A stretch of DNA of 34,477 nt from a candidate division TM6 bacterium UASB340 (GTDB lineage: Bacteria; Babelota; Babeliae; Babelales; UASB340). Below the pieces are notes generated by a model, which searched no databases, was not told the DNA's origin, and was given only the letters and a program-made list of their open reading frames with translations. Where the stretch lies: assembly GCA_001468925.1 (NCBI GenBank), contig LDIX01000002.1:60602-95078 (forward strand). The letters are read 5' to 3'. Within the stretch, counting starts at the first letter, position 1. Each line of letters begins with the position of its first letter. The translations under genes were made by a program, and so were the position numbers. Positions 16,122-23,279 of the stretch are shown here, one piece after another.

Positions 16122-16481
16122 ATGGATGAACGAACACAACTTGGCATTTTAGGCGAACAAGCCGTCGCAGATTATTTAAAAAAACAAAATTTTAAAATAG
16201 TTAATATAAATTACAAAACAAGATATGGCGAAATTGATATAATTGCGCAAAAAGATGAATATTTACTTTTTGTAGAGGTAAAAACCAGAATTAATGAATA
16301 TTTTCCCATATCAAATGTAATAACATATACAAAGCAAAGAAAAATAATAAATACAGCTAAATTATTTATACAAATAAATAATATTTTTGATAAAGTTTGT
16401 AGATTTGACGTTGCTACTGCAATACTAAAAAATAATAAATTTGATATTAATTACATAGAAAATGCATTTCAAGATTATTAA
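16122..16481 (+). CDS. yraN: YraN/UPF0102 family endonuclease-fold protein
   Basis: The 119-residue protein matches UPF0102 throughout: GILGEQAVADYLKKQNF, NYKTRYGEIDIIAQKDEYLL and FVEVKTR. These carry the restriction-endonuclease-like catalytic set (Glu of GE, Asp of EIDII, Glu and Lys of EVK). Length is normal. The family is near-universal in bacteria, is linked to Holliday-junction or recombination processing, and has no firmly established role. It starts 2 bases after the bamD stop, so translation is probably coupled. Confidence 0.92.
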   Translation: MDERTQLGILGEQAVADYLKKQNFKIVNINYKTRYGEIDIIAQKDEYLLFVEVKTRINEYFPISNVITYTKQRKIINTAKLFIQINNIFDKVCRFDVATAILKNNKFDINYIENAFQDY

Positions 16482-16497
16482 TAATTTGGGGTAAAAT

Positions 16498-16974
16498 ATG
16501 AAAAATTCATTAAAAGTAGGATTAGGATTTGGAGTAACATCAGGAGTAATTACAACTCTTGGATTAATGGTTGGATTACATTCAGGAACACATTCAACGC
16601 TTGCAATAATCGGTGGTGTATTAACCATTGCAATAGCCGACGCATTTTCTGATTCACTTGGTGTGCATGTATCAAGAGAATTTGAAAATCAAACGAGTAA
16701 AAAAGATGTTTGGGAATCTACAATCACAACATTTATTTCAAAATTTATAATTGCGTTGCTTTTTATATTTCCAATACTGTTATTTAATCTCTCTCTTGCC
16801 ATTTGGGTAAGTATATTTATGGGACTGTCTCTTTTAGCAATATTCAGTTACATAATAGCTAAAGAAAAAAAAGTAAAACCATTACCGGTAATATTTGAAC
16901 ACGTTGGCATTGCAACAGTTGTAATAATTATTTCTCAAATAGTTGGAACTGTAATAAGAAGTAATTTTATTTAA
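16498..16974 (+). CDS. VIT1/CCC1-like membrane transporter (short form)
   Basis: This 158-residue protein has four to five hydrophobic helices. The N-terminal GLGFGVTSGVITTLGLMVGL and the following ADAFSDSLGVHVSREFE correspond to the VIT/CCC1 iron/manganese transporter pattern (G-x-x-D/S-G-x-x-T-x-x-G-L, then the A-x-S-x-x-x-G-x-x-x-S-x-x-E segment). The acidic helix-1 residue of canonical VIT proteins is replaced by Gly/Val here. The protein is shorter than most family members (200-250 residues) because the cytoplasmic metal-binding insert is reduced to about 15 residues. Substrate is therefore uncertain. ATG preceded by TTTGGGG. Its TAA shares the palindrome TTAA with the stop of upp on the other strand. 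Confidence 0.65.
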   Translation: MKNSLKVGLGFGVTSGVITTLGLMVGLHSGTHSTLAIIGGVLTIAIADAFSDSLGVHVSREFENQTSKKDVWESTITTFISKFIIALLFIFPILLFNLSLAIWVSIFMGLSLLAIFSYIIAKEKKVKPLPVIFEHVGIATVVIIISQIVGTVIRSNFI

Positions 16975-17573
16975 ATTGTACCAAAAAATCGGTCCCCAAA
17001 ATCTCCCAATCCGGGAACAATAAATTTTGTGCTGTTTAATTTTTCATCTTGTTCGACGTAAATTAACTTAACTTTTGGAAATCTTATTTTTATCTCATCA
17101 ACGCCAATTTTTGAACAAATAACAGCAACAAAAATTATTTTTTCTTCCAAAACACCGATTTCTTTTAATATTTCTATGGCTTTTATTCCACTTCCTCCGG
17201 TTGCTATCATCGGATCTAAAATTATCACATCGTCCGTTTTTTTTATTTCAGGTAAATTTTTGTAATACAAATTTGCAATAGCTGTTTTTTCATCTCGTCT
17301 AAGACCTAAAAAACCAACTGTTGCGTATTTAAAAAAATCTAAAAAGGGTGGCAATAAAGATAATGCCGCACGTAATATTGGAACAATAACAATATCATTT
17401 TTAAATTTTATACCGATTGCATTATCTATTGGAGTATTAATATTAATTTTTTCTTTTTCGAGCAAATCTCCAGCTTCGCCCGCCAAAATATATGCCAAAT
17501 CTTTTGCAATTTCTCTAAATTTTTTTATATCCGTACTTTTGTCTCTTAATATTGAAAGTAACACTTTTTTCAT
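16971..17573 (-). CDS. upp: Uracil phosphoribosyltransferase
   Basis: This 200-residue enzyme makes UMP from uracil and PRPP. The PRPP-binding loop is DPMIATGGSG (120-129). The uracil-binding C-terminus is IVPGLGDFGDRFFGT. VPILRAALSLL and LRRDEKT are the other conserved segments. The length is close to the bacterial UPRT norm of about 208. ATG start with AAGGGG upstream and a perfect TTGACA promoter inside a short palindrome. UPRT is a pure salvage enzyme. Together with the nucleoside transporter and dNK in this window it indicates dependence on external pyrimidines. It converges with the bamD-yraN-VIT operon with stop codons interlocked. Confidence 0.96.
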   Translation of the reverse strand: MKKVLLSILRDKSTDIKKFREIAKDLAYILAGEAGDLLEKEKININTPIDNAIGIKFKNDIVIVPILRAALSLLPPFLDFFKYATVGFLGLRRDEKTAIANLYYKNLPEIKKTDDVIILDPMIATGGSGIKAIEILKEIGVLEEKIIFVAVICSKIGVDEIKIRFPKVKLIYVEQDEKLNSTKFIVPGLGDFGDRFFGTI

Positions 17574-17611
17574 AAAATATTCCCCTTATAAATATGTATT
17601 TTTCAGTATTT

Positions 17612-17645
17612 ATTAGAACTAAAAATAAATATTATTGTCAATAAT
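17612..17645 (-). promoter_or_regulatory. upp promoter overlapping a palindromic operator-like site
   Basis: The minus strand shows a perfect TTGACA (17641-17636), an 18-base spacer and TCTAAT (17617-17612). The -35 box sits inside the palindrome ATTATTG-N-CAATAAT (17631-17645), 7-base arms around one base. An AT-rich palindrome can arise by chance, but its exact placement over a -35 suggests a repressor site. Confidence 0.45.
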
Positions 17646-17779
17646 GATAAAATTATAGTCGTTAAATTTGCTTATGATACAACAAAAAACTATTTTTTTT
17701 CAAAAAAATTTACTTTATTCAAACCACAATCTTAGAATATCTATCCTTAAAATTAACTCCATGTTGAAAGGATATTTTC

Positions 17780-18643
17780 ATGAAAAAATTAATAAGTATT
17801 TCAGTTATATTTTTTGCAATAAATATAAATTCAATAAGCGCTATGGAAAAAAAGTTTCAAGATCCTAAATGCGTAACATCATCATTTAATGAAAAAAATT
17901 TACCCAGCAGAAAAAAGCGTATTGTAGTTGACGGTGCTCCAAGATCTGGAAAAACATCAACCTTAAAAAGATTAAAAAGTTCAACAGATATATTTCCATC
18001 AAAAACACAACTAAAAGAATCCGATACAGAATCTGGTGATTCTTTATTTTCATTCCTTGAAGAAACGGCCGGAGAAATAATAGAAGATTTAATTAATCGT
18101 AATATAAATATCGAAAAATATTTTGGAAATGAAGAAAATCTTATAGATTTTCAAATTAGAATAATAGATAAACAAATAGAAAAAGAAACTGATCAAGATA
18201 ATACAGAATCCGAAGTAATAGTACAAGATAGATCTTTAGTTTCAATATATGCTTATGTACAAAAATATTTTAAAAATACTATAGAAAAAATAAATAAAAA
18301 AATATTAAAAACAAATTCTTTAACTGATATAGAAAAACAATTTATAGATAAATTAACAAAATTAATAGAATCAATTACTGATGATAAAAATACATATGAA
18401 GAAGTAATTTTTTTTGAAAGAAATCCAAAATTTCAAAAAGATAAAAAACGAGTCGAAAAAAATCAAAAAGATGTTATGCAAACAGAAAAACTTTTAATAA
18501 ATGCATATAAAGATTTTGGCTATAAAATAAAAATTGTACCCTTTGAAAAAGGTAAAGGTTCAATGAAGAGAAAAACTAAAAATGTTGCAAAAATAATAGA
18601 AAGTAAATTAAAAGAACTTAATAAAAAAAATTATGAACTATAA
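17780..18643 (+). CDS. Exported P-loop kinase/ATPase (AAA_28-like) with signal peptide
   Basis: This 287-residue protein starts at an ATG preceded by GAAAGGA. Residues 1-21 are a textbook signal peptide (MKKLISISVIFFAININSISA). A complete Walker A follows (DGAPRSGKTST, Lys58). Further on are the acidic helix LEETAGEIIEDLI, an ETFQI-like helix, VQDRSLVSIYAYV and FGYKIKIVPFEKG. These segments align one for one with the downstream protein at 18662-19246, so the two are tandem paralogues in the AAA_28/NadR-kinase-like group of P-loop NTPases. An insert of about 40 residues (around 180-215) is unique to this copy. The substrate is unknown. An ATP-using enzyme with an export signal is hard to explain in the periplasm and suggests a role outside the cell or in host cytoplasm. 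Confidence 0.8.
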   Translation: MKKLISISVIFFAININSISAMEKKFQDPKCVTSSFNEKNLPSRKKRIVVDGAPRSGKTSTLKRLKSSTDIFPSKTQLKESDTESGDSLFSFLEETAGEIIEDLINRNINIEKYFGNEENLIDFQIRIIDKQIEKETDQDNTESEVIVQDRSLVSIYAYVQKYFKNTIEKINKKILKTNSLTDIEKQFIDKLTKLIESITDDKNTYEEVIFFERNPKFQKDKKRVEKNQKDVMQTEKLLINAYKDFGYKIKIVPFEKGKGSMKRKTKNVAKIIESKLKELNKKNYEL

Positions 18644-18661
18644 TTAACTTATTTGATTAAT

Positions 18662-19246
18662 ATGGAAAATAAACCAATAAAATTTGTTCTAACCGGCGGA
18701 CCATGTACCGGCAAAACTACAACAATTAATCACTTAGGCAAAATGGGTTATCAAACAATTCAAGAAGCCGCAAGTTTACTTATAGAAGAAGAAATCAAAA
18801 ACGATATTCCTCTTTGGAAAAAAGATGTAATTGCATTTCAAAAAAAATTAATACTAAAACAAATAGAATTTGAATCACAAATAAATCCCGAAAAAATAAC
18901 ATTTATAGATAGAAGCATAATCGATACAATAGCTTACTGTAAAATTTTCAAAACCGAACCCACCAAAGAATTTGTTTATTTGGCAAAAACACACACATAC
19001 GCAAATATATTCGTTTTAGATTTTTTAAACTTTTACGAAACAAATGAGATAAGACTTGAAAACAAAAAAATAGCTAAAAAAATTCATCAAACTTTAATAA
19101 ATACATATACGGAATTTGGATATAATCCAATTTTTATCCCGGCACTTGAATTATCAGACAGAATAAACTTTATTCTTAGTAAAATTTCAACCCAATCTAT
19201 TAATCATTTTGAGGAAACCAGGCCTCAAACAAGATTACATATATAA
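18662..19246 (+). CDS. Cytosolic AAA_28-like P-loop kinase/ATPase
   Basis: This 194-residue protein has Walker A GGPCTGKTTT (12-21), IQEAASLLIEEE, AFQKKLILKQIEFE, IDRSIIDTIAYCKIF (a DR-S kinase-type motif) and NTYTEFGYNPIFIPAL. This is the AAA_28 / NadR-C-terminal-like arrangement of small nucleoside/nicotinamide-riboside kinase-like NTPases. The preferred start is ATG 18662; an in-frame TTG at 18653 is also possible, and neither has a strong SD. The gene starts 18 bases after its exported paralogue, suggesting an operon from tandem duplication. It lacks a signal peptide. Its phosphoacceptor cannot be read from sequence. The hairpin at 19263 ends the transcript. Confidence 0.8.
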   Translation: MENKPIKFVLTGGPCTGKTTTINHLGKMGYQTIQEAASLLIEEEIKNDIPLWKKDVIAFQKKLILKQIEFESQINPEKITFIDRSIIDTIAYCKIFKTEPTKEFVYLAKTHTYANIFVLDFLNFYETNEIRLENKKIAKKIHQTLINTYTEFGYNPIFIPALELSDRINFILSKISTQSINHFEETRPQTRLHI

Positions 19247-19262
19247 AAAAATATTAACAAAA

Positions 19263-19294
19263 AAAAGGGCTCTTAAATTAATAAGAGCCCTTTT
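19263..19294. terminator. Bidirectional intrinsic terminator
   Basis: AAAAGGGCTCTTA and TAAGAGCCCTTTT form a 13-base-pair stem around a 6-base loop between convergent genes. T runs exist on both strands, so it can end both the kinase pair (+) and the RRM gene (-). Confidence 0.9.
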
Positions 19295-19316
19295 GATTTT
19301 TACTAAAAGTTAAATT

Positions 19317-19688
19317 TTAGTAGCGACCGCCACGACCACCACCAAAACCACCTCTATCACCACCGTTGTTACGAGGTCCGCCGAAACCGCCGCGGCTTCC
19401 ACCACGAGGTCCACCAAAACCACCGCTTCTAGGTCTGTCATTTGTCTTAGGTTTTGCAGGGTTTACTGTAATTGTTCTGCCCTGTACATCTGTTTCGTTT
19501 AATGCTTCGATAGCTGCTTGTGCTTGTGCATCATCAGGCATTTCAACAAATCCGAAACCTCTTGATGTTCCTGTAAATTTGTCCATTATTATTGTAACTT
19601 TTTCAACTGTTCCATATGCTGCAAAAATATCGCTTAATTCTTCTTCTTTGATACTTCTTGGCAAATTTCCAACGTAAATATTTGTCAT
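19317..19688 (-). CDS. RRM-domain RNA-binding protein with RGG-rich tail
   Basis: This 123-residue protein has a single RRM (1-80) with RNP2 IYVGNL (4-9) and RNP1 RGFGFVEM (43-50), both complete with the RNA-stacking aromatics. A Gly/Arg-rich tail (88-123) consists of GGFGG/RGG-type repeats. The same plan is seen in cyanobacterial Rbp and other bacterial RRM proteins and in eukaryotic hnRNP-like proteins. Those bacterial homologues are often cold-inducible and bind U-rich RNA or affect mRNA stability. It has its own promoter with an unusually long leader. The antisense strand is open because of the Gly/Arg repeats but is not a gene. Codon use is richer in G+C in the tail, as expected from Gly. 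Confidence 0.93.
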   Translation of the reverse strand: MTNIYVGNLPRSIKEEELSDIFAAYGTVEKVTIIMDKFTGTSRGFGFVEMPDDAQAQAAIEALNETDVQGRTITVNPAKPKTNDRPRSGGFGGPRGGSRGGFGGPRNNGGDRGGFGGGRGGRY

Positions 19689-19887
19689 TTTCTATATTTC
19701 CTTGTGATAAATAAATAATATTCTAAACAAAACCAATCCATTTTAAACTTTAATCTAATCTAACTGATTCTTCTAATAAAGCCCTTCCATACATTTCAAC
19801 TAACATTTTTCAGACTTTATTAAGAGACTAATTCTTGAATTAAGCTAGTATCTCCAATATGTCCTACGACCCAATTTCAACCCTAAA
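19689..19887 (-). promoter_or_regulatory. Long structured 5' leader of the RRM gene
   Basis: About 190 bases lie between the predicted start site and the ATG. They hold a 13-position stem (arms 19815-19827 and 19769-19781, one mismatch and one G-U pair) closing a 33-base loop, and a small TAATTC/GAATTA hairpin. I see no ORF with a ribosome site in it. AAGGA sits near the gene start. Long leaders are typical of cold-shock or autoregulated RNA-binding protein genes; regulation here is inferred. Confidence 0.4.
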
Positions 19888-19916
19888 ATACTACCATATT
19901 AAAATTAAAATTTCAA
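19888..19916 (-). promoter_or_regulatory. Promoter of the RRM gene
   Basis: On the minus strand: TTGAAA (19916-19911), exactly 17 bases, TAGTAT (19893-19888). It overlaps the region just downstream of pgeF and would start transcription near 19881. Confidence 0.5.
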
Positions 19917-19926
19917 TAAATACTCT

Positions 19927-20634
19927 CTATTTTAAAGATATTATGGTCGATTGACGCCCAACCCCTCCCTGATTTCTTCTATATGAATGAAAACGCTCAT
20001 CGCAAATCGTACAATTATTATAACTGAAATTAATTTCTTGCCTTAAAACACCAAGTTCAATCAATTTCATTGCAACCAGCTTTGAAAGATCAAAAAACAT
20101 TTTATCTTCTTTTTTTATAATTACATCTTCAAAAAAAGATATTGTCTCTAAATTTTTTAAAAAATCGGCCTGAATTTCATAACAACAAACATTAGCGCAT
20201 GCACCAAAATAAACCGTTAAATCTTTTGTATTTGTTTGATACAATTCTTTCATTTTCTCTACACAGTTTTCTATTATATTTGATATAGCTCCACGCCATC
20301 CGGAATGAATTATCCCTGAAGCATGATGAACCGGATCATAAAAAATAACAGGCAAACAATCTGCCGTAAGAACTCCAATTCCAATATTTCGTTTATTTGT
20401 AACTATATAATCTCCATTAAGCTCAAATAATGCCGTGTTTTTTTCTAAAAAATTTTGATCAACACATACTCCGGAATTTCCGTGAACCTGCTTTAAAAAT
20501 ACAAGTTTCTCCAAATTTAAAATAGATCCTATTTTTTCAAAATAATCGATATTATAATTTCCATCAGATTTTACACAATCATCTTTAATATCACCAAAAT
20601 AAATTTTAAAAGAGGCATCTTCGTGTAAAATCAT
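19927..20634 (-). CDS. pgeF: Peptidoglycan editing factor PgeF / YfiH-LACC1 family purine nucleoside phosphorylase
   Basis: This 235-residue protein has the full metal-binding triad of the family: His51 (KQVHGNSG), Cys93 (TADCLPV) and His110 (IIHSGWRG). Conserved YFGAC, CYEI and the C-terminal CDERFHSYRRN are also present. YfiH/LACC1 proteins phosphorolyse adenosine and inosine. E. coli YfiH also removes wrongly incorporated L-Ser from cell-wall precursors. The usual GPCI is GACA here. It follows ftsZ, a gene order also seen in the ylm/fts region of Gram-positives. The ATG lies only 15 bases downstream of the T run of a strong terminator, with AAAGG in between, so expression must come from read-through or a promoter inside that hairpin. 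Confidence 0.93.
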   Translation of the reverse strand: MILHEDASFKIYFGDIKDDCVKSDGNYNIDYFEKIGSILNLEKLVFLKQVHGNSGVCVDQNFLEKNTALFELNGDYIVTNKRNIGIGVLTADCLPVIFYDPVHHASGIIHSGWRGAISNIIENCVEKMKELYQTNTKDLTVYFGACANVCCYEIQADFLKNLETISFFEDVIIKKEDKMFFDLSKLVAMKLIELGVLRQEINFSYNNCTICDERFHSYRRNQGGVGRQSTIISLK

Positions 20635-20648
20635 AAAAACCTTTCAAT

Positions 20649-20711
20649 AAAAAAAGGGCTACCTAAAATATGTTATAATTTATGTATAATTAAAATAATT
20701 TTAAATAGCCC
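20649..20711 (-). terminator. Intrinsic terminator between ftsZ and pgeF
   Basis: On the minus strand GGGCTATTTAAAAT (20711-20698) can pair with ATTTTAGGTAGCCC (20669-20656), 14 pairs including two G-U wobbles, around a loop of about 28 bases, followed by seven T. It is a strong terminator for the ftsQ-ftsA-ftsZ transcript. The loop is A/T-rich and could itself hold a promoter -10 for pgeF. Confidence 0.8.
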
Positions 20712-20723
20712 AAATCAAAAAAA

Positions 20724-21974
20724 TTAAATATTTATCTGGTTGTCATTACTTTCGTCTTTTTCTTGCATTTTTCTAAACGTATCTTCTTCTGCTTTTTTTC
20801 TTAAAAATGTTGGTGTATCCAAATCTTGTAAATCAAAAGATTGCATAGATATATTACTTGGTGTGATTTTAAAATCAATATCTTCAATGTTTTCTTCAAT
20901 TTTTGGTTCTTCTAAATTTATACTGTTTACTTGATTAATTTCTTGTTTAAAATTGGTAGTTTGTTGCTTTTTCTCATCTTTTACTGCAGGTTTAAAATCT
21001 TGAGGTTTTGTTTCAAATCCCGTTGCAATAACCGTTATCATAATTTCATTGCCAATAGAAGGATCTATTACGGAACCCAATATAATTTGAGCATCTGGAC
21101 TTACCATATCATGAATTAATGTTGCAGCTTCATTAATTTCCTGAAGCCCTAAATCGGTATTTCCTGTAATATTAATAAGAACACCTTTAGCACCTTTTAT
21201 ACTCATATCTTCCAACAATGGAGAATTAATTGCCTTAAGAATGGCATTTTTAGCTCGACCTTCACCATCAGCTCTACCTATGCCCATGATAGCCATGCCC
21301 ATATCTTTCATAACTTCTTTAACGTCTGCAAAATCTACGTTAATATGGCCTGATTTTGTGATTATATCAGAAATACCTTTCACAGCATTCTTTAAAACAT
21401 CATCAGACATAGCAAAAGCATTAAGCATAGATATTTTGGGATCTGCCGTTTCTAATAATTTTTGATTTGGAACTATTATTAATGTATCAACAGCTCCTTG
21501 TAAATTTTTTATTGCCTCTTGTGCATGTAATAAACGTCTATTCCCTTCAAAATTAAATGGGGTTGCTACAACAGCAACAGTTAAAATCCCCATATCTTTT
21601 GCTGATTTAGCTATTACAGGCAATGCACCGGATCCGGTTCCGCCTCCAAGACCTGCTGTCAAAAATAAAATATCCGAGCTTGAAATTTTTTCCAAAATAA
21701 AATCTAAATCTTCTTCAGCGGCTCTTTTTCCAACTTCCGGTTTAGCTCCGGCACCCAATCCCTTTGTTATTTTTGCACCAAGCTGTAATTTTTCATTTGC
21801 TAAAGACATATTTAAAGCTTGAGCATCGGTATTTGCAACTAAAAACTCAACTCTTTCCAACTCACCACAATTAATCATGCTATTTACAGCATTTCCACCA
21901 GCTCCTCCAATACCCAAAACTTTTAAATTTGCACCTAAATTTTCATTTTTTTCTTCAACTGCTAGCTGTATCAT
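20724..21974 (-). CDS. ftsZ: Cell division GTPase FtsZ
   Basis: I start at ATG 21974 because AAAGGGAG precedes it at the right distance. The longer frame from a TTG at 21989 would place the ribosome site inside the gene. The 416-residue product has the FtsZ set: GIGGAGGNAVNSM (about 21-33), tubulin signature GGGTGSG (110-116), NVDFADVKEVM (T7 loop, catalytic Asp) and a C-terminal variable linker ending in LDTPTFLRKK, the conserved peptide that binds FtsA. It polymerises into the division ring. It is the last gene of ftsQ-ftsA-ftsZ. A host-associated bacterium keeping the complete trio still divides by the canonical mechanism. Confidence 0.98.
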   Translation of the reverse strand: MIQLAVEEKNENLGANLKVLGIGGAGGNAVNSMINCGELERVEFLVANTDAQALNMSLANEKLQLGAKITKGLGAGAKPEVGKRAAEEDLDFILEKISSSDILFLTAGLGGGTGSGALPVIAKSAKDMGILTVAVVATPFNFEGNRRLLHAQEAIKNLQGAVDTLIIVPNQKLLETADPKISMLNAFAMSDDVLKNAVKGISDIITKSGHINVDFADVKEVMKDMGMAIMGIGRADGEGRAKNAILKAINSPLLEDMSIKGAKGVLINITGNTDLGLQEINEAATLIHDMVSPDAQIILGSVIDPSIGNEIMITVIATGFETKPQDFKPAVKDEKKQQTTNFKQEINQVNSINLEEPKIEENIEDIDFKITPSNISMQSFDLQDLDTPTFLRKKAEEDTFRKMQEKDESNDNQINI

Positions 21975-22001
21975 AAAACTCCCTTTCAACTACCTTTTTG
22001 A

Positions 22002-23270
22002 CTAAATAAAATCATAAATCCAAGATTTCATTTTCTTAAAAACTTTTTTAAATGCAGGTTCATTTTGTAAAGCACTAAAATCCAAATCATTATGTCCTCC
22101 GGCATAAACCAATAATCCATATCCGGTAGAATAAATTGGATTCTTCAACTCTTCAGGAACCGAATTTTGTATTAATCCCAAATCATCTTGAATTTTATCC
22201 GGATAACCAATACGCACAGGTAATCCAAAACGCTTTTCAGCTAAATCTACCATACCTAAAAGCATTGAACCTCCACCTGTCAAAACCAAACCCGAAGGCA
22301 TAAATGCTTTTAAATTAAATTTAACAAGTTCATCACATATAAAATCAAAAATTTCTTCCGCTCTTGGCTGTAATATTTCAAATGTTGAAAAAGTTTCTAT
22401 TTTTTTTGTTTTATTTTGATAACCAAGACGAATTTCAATTTTATCTTTATCGAGTTCCAAATATTTCTCTTCCCAAACAAAACCATATTTTTTCTTCAAT
22501 TCTTCAGCTTCACCAATTGGTATACCAAGGCCAACTGCAAGATCATTCGTAAAATGATTTCCGGCAATAGGAACTACTTTAGAGTGAATAATTCTTCCAT
22601 CTTTATAAATCGCAAAATCCGATGTGCCGCCACCAATATCCAAAATACCAACACCAAGTTCTTTTTCAGATTTTGAAAGCACTGCATCAGCAGAAGCTAT
22701 TTGTTCTAAAACAATATCGCAAACTTTAATTCCAGCCATTTCACAAGACTTTATAATATTTTGAGCCGAAGAAATTGCACCGGTTATAATATGGACTTGT
22801 GCTTCCAAACGAACACCGTTCATACCAATTGAATCAAGAATTCTATCTTGACCATCAACCTTAAAATATTGTGTTAAAACATGTAAGATTTCCTGATCTT
22901 TAGGTATTGGAACAGCCTTTGCAGCCTCAATAACTCTATCAATATCTTCCTGTTTTACATCTCTATTTTTTATAGCAACCACACCAGTGGAATTAAAAGA
23001 TTTAATATGTCCGCCTGAAATACCAACAGTTGCATACTCAACCTTACAACCGGCCATTTGTTCCGCCTGAGCTAACGCTTTTGAAATCGATTCAACAGTT
23101 TTTGCTATATTTACAACAACTCCCTTTTTCAATCCATAAGAAGGATATTGTCCAATTCCCAATAACTCAATATTTCCATCAGGAGAATTTGTACCAATAA
23201 GAACACATATTTTTGTTGTTCCTATATCTATAGCTGTAAAAACATTACTAAAAATTTTATTTGATTTCAT
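22002..23270 (-). CDS. ftsA: Cell division protein FtsA
   Basis: This 422-residue actin-like ATPase tethers FtsZ to the membrane. Phosphate-1 motif AIDIGTTKICVLIG (13-26), the 1C subdomain with GVRLEAQVHIITG, phosphate-2 GILDIGGGTSDFAIY, adenosine motif VLTGGGSMLLGM, and a C-terminal amphipathic helix FKKVFKKMKSWIYDFI acting as membrane-targeting sequence are all in place. The start ATG follows an eight-G tract that includes the last base of the ftsQ stop, so the two genes are tightly coupled. ftsZ follows after 27 bases. Confidence 0.97.
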   Translation of the reverse strand: MKSNKIFSNVFTAIDIGTTKICVLIGTNSPDGNIELLGIGQYPSYGLKKGVVVNIAKTVESISKALAQAEQMAGCKVEYATVGISGGHIKSFNSTGVVAIKNRDVKQEDIDRVIEAAKAVPIPKDQEILHVLTQYFKVDGQDRILDSIGMNGVRLEAQVHIITGAISSAQNIIKSCEMAGIKVCDIVLEQIASADAVLSKSEKELGVGILDIGGGTSDFAIYKDGRIIHSKVVPIAGNHFTNDLAVGLGIPIGEAEELKKKYGFVWEEKYLELDKDKIEIRLGYQNKTKKIETFSTFEILQPRAEEIFDFICDELVKFNLKAFMPSGLVLTGGGSMLLGMVDLAEKRFGLPVRIGYPDKIQDDLGLIQNSVPEELKNPIYSTGYGLLVYAGGHNDLDFSALQNEPAFKKVFKKMKSWIYDFI

Positions 23271-23271
23271 G

Positions 23272-23279
23272 CCCCCCCC
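23272..23279 (-). promoter_or_regulatory. Eight-G tract serving as ftsA ribosome-binding site
   Basis: On the minus strand the sequence TA, eight G, C, ATG joins the ftsQ stop to the ftsA start. It is the only plausible SD for ftsA and the longest G run I noticed in this AT-rich window. G tracts of this length slip readily during replication. Confidence 0.6.

Noticed and set aside
17668-17868. 66-residue open frame upstream of the exported kinase
   Set aside because: It overlaps the start of the kinase gene in another frame and has no ribosome site; low-complexity AT-rich sequence explains it.
19366-19677. 103-residue Pro-rich open frame antisense to the RRM gene
   Set aside because: It is the mirror of the Gly/Arg repeat codons; it has no ribosome site.
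21975-21989. Five-codon N-terminal extension of FtsZ from a TTG
   Set aside because: These bases contain the AAAGGGAG ribosome site for the ATG at 21974.
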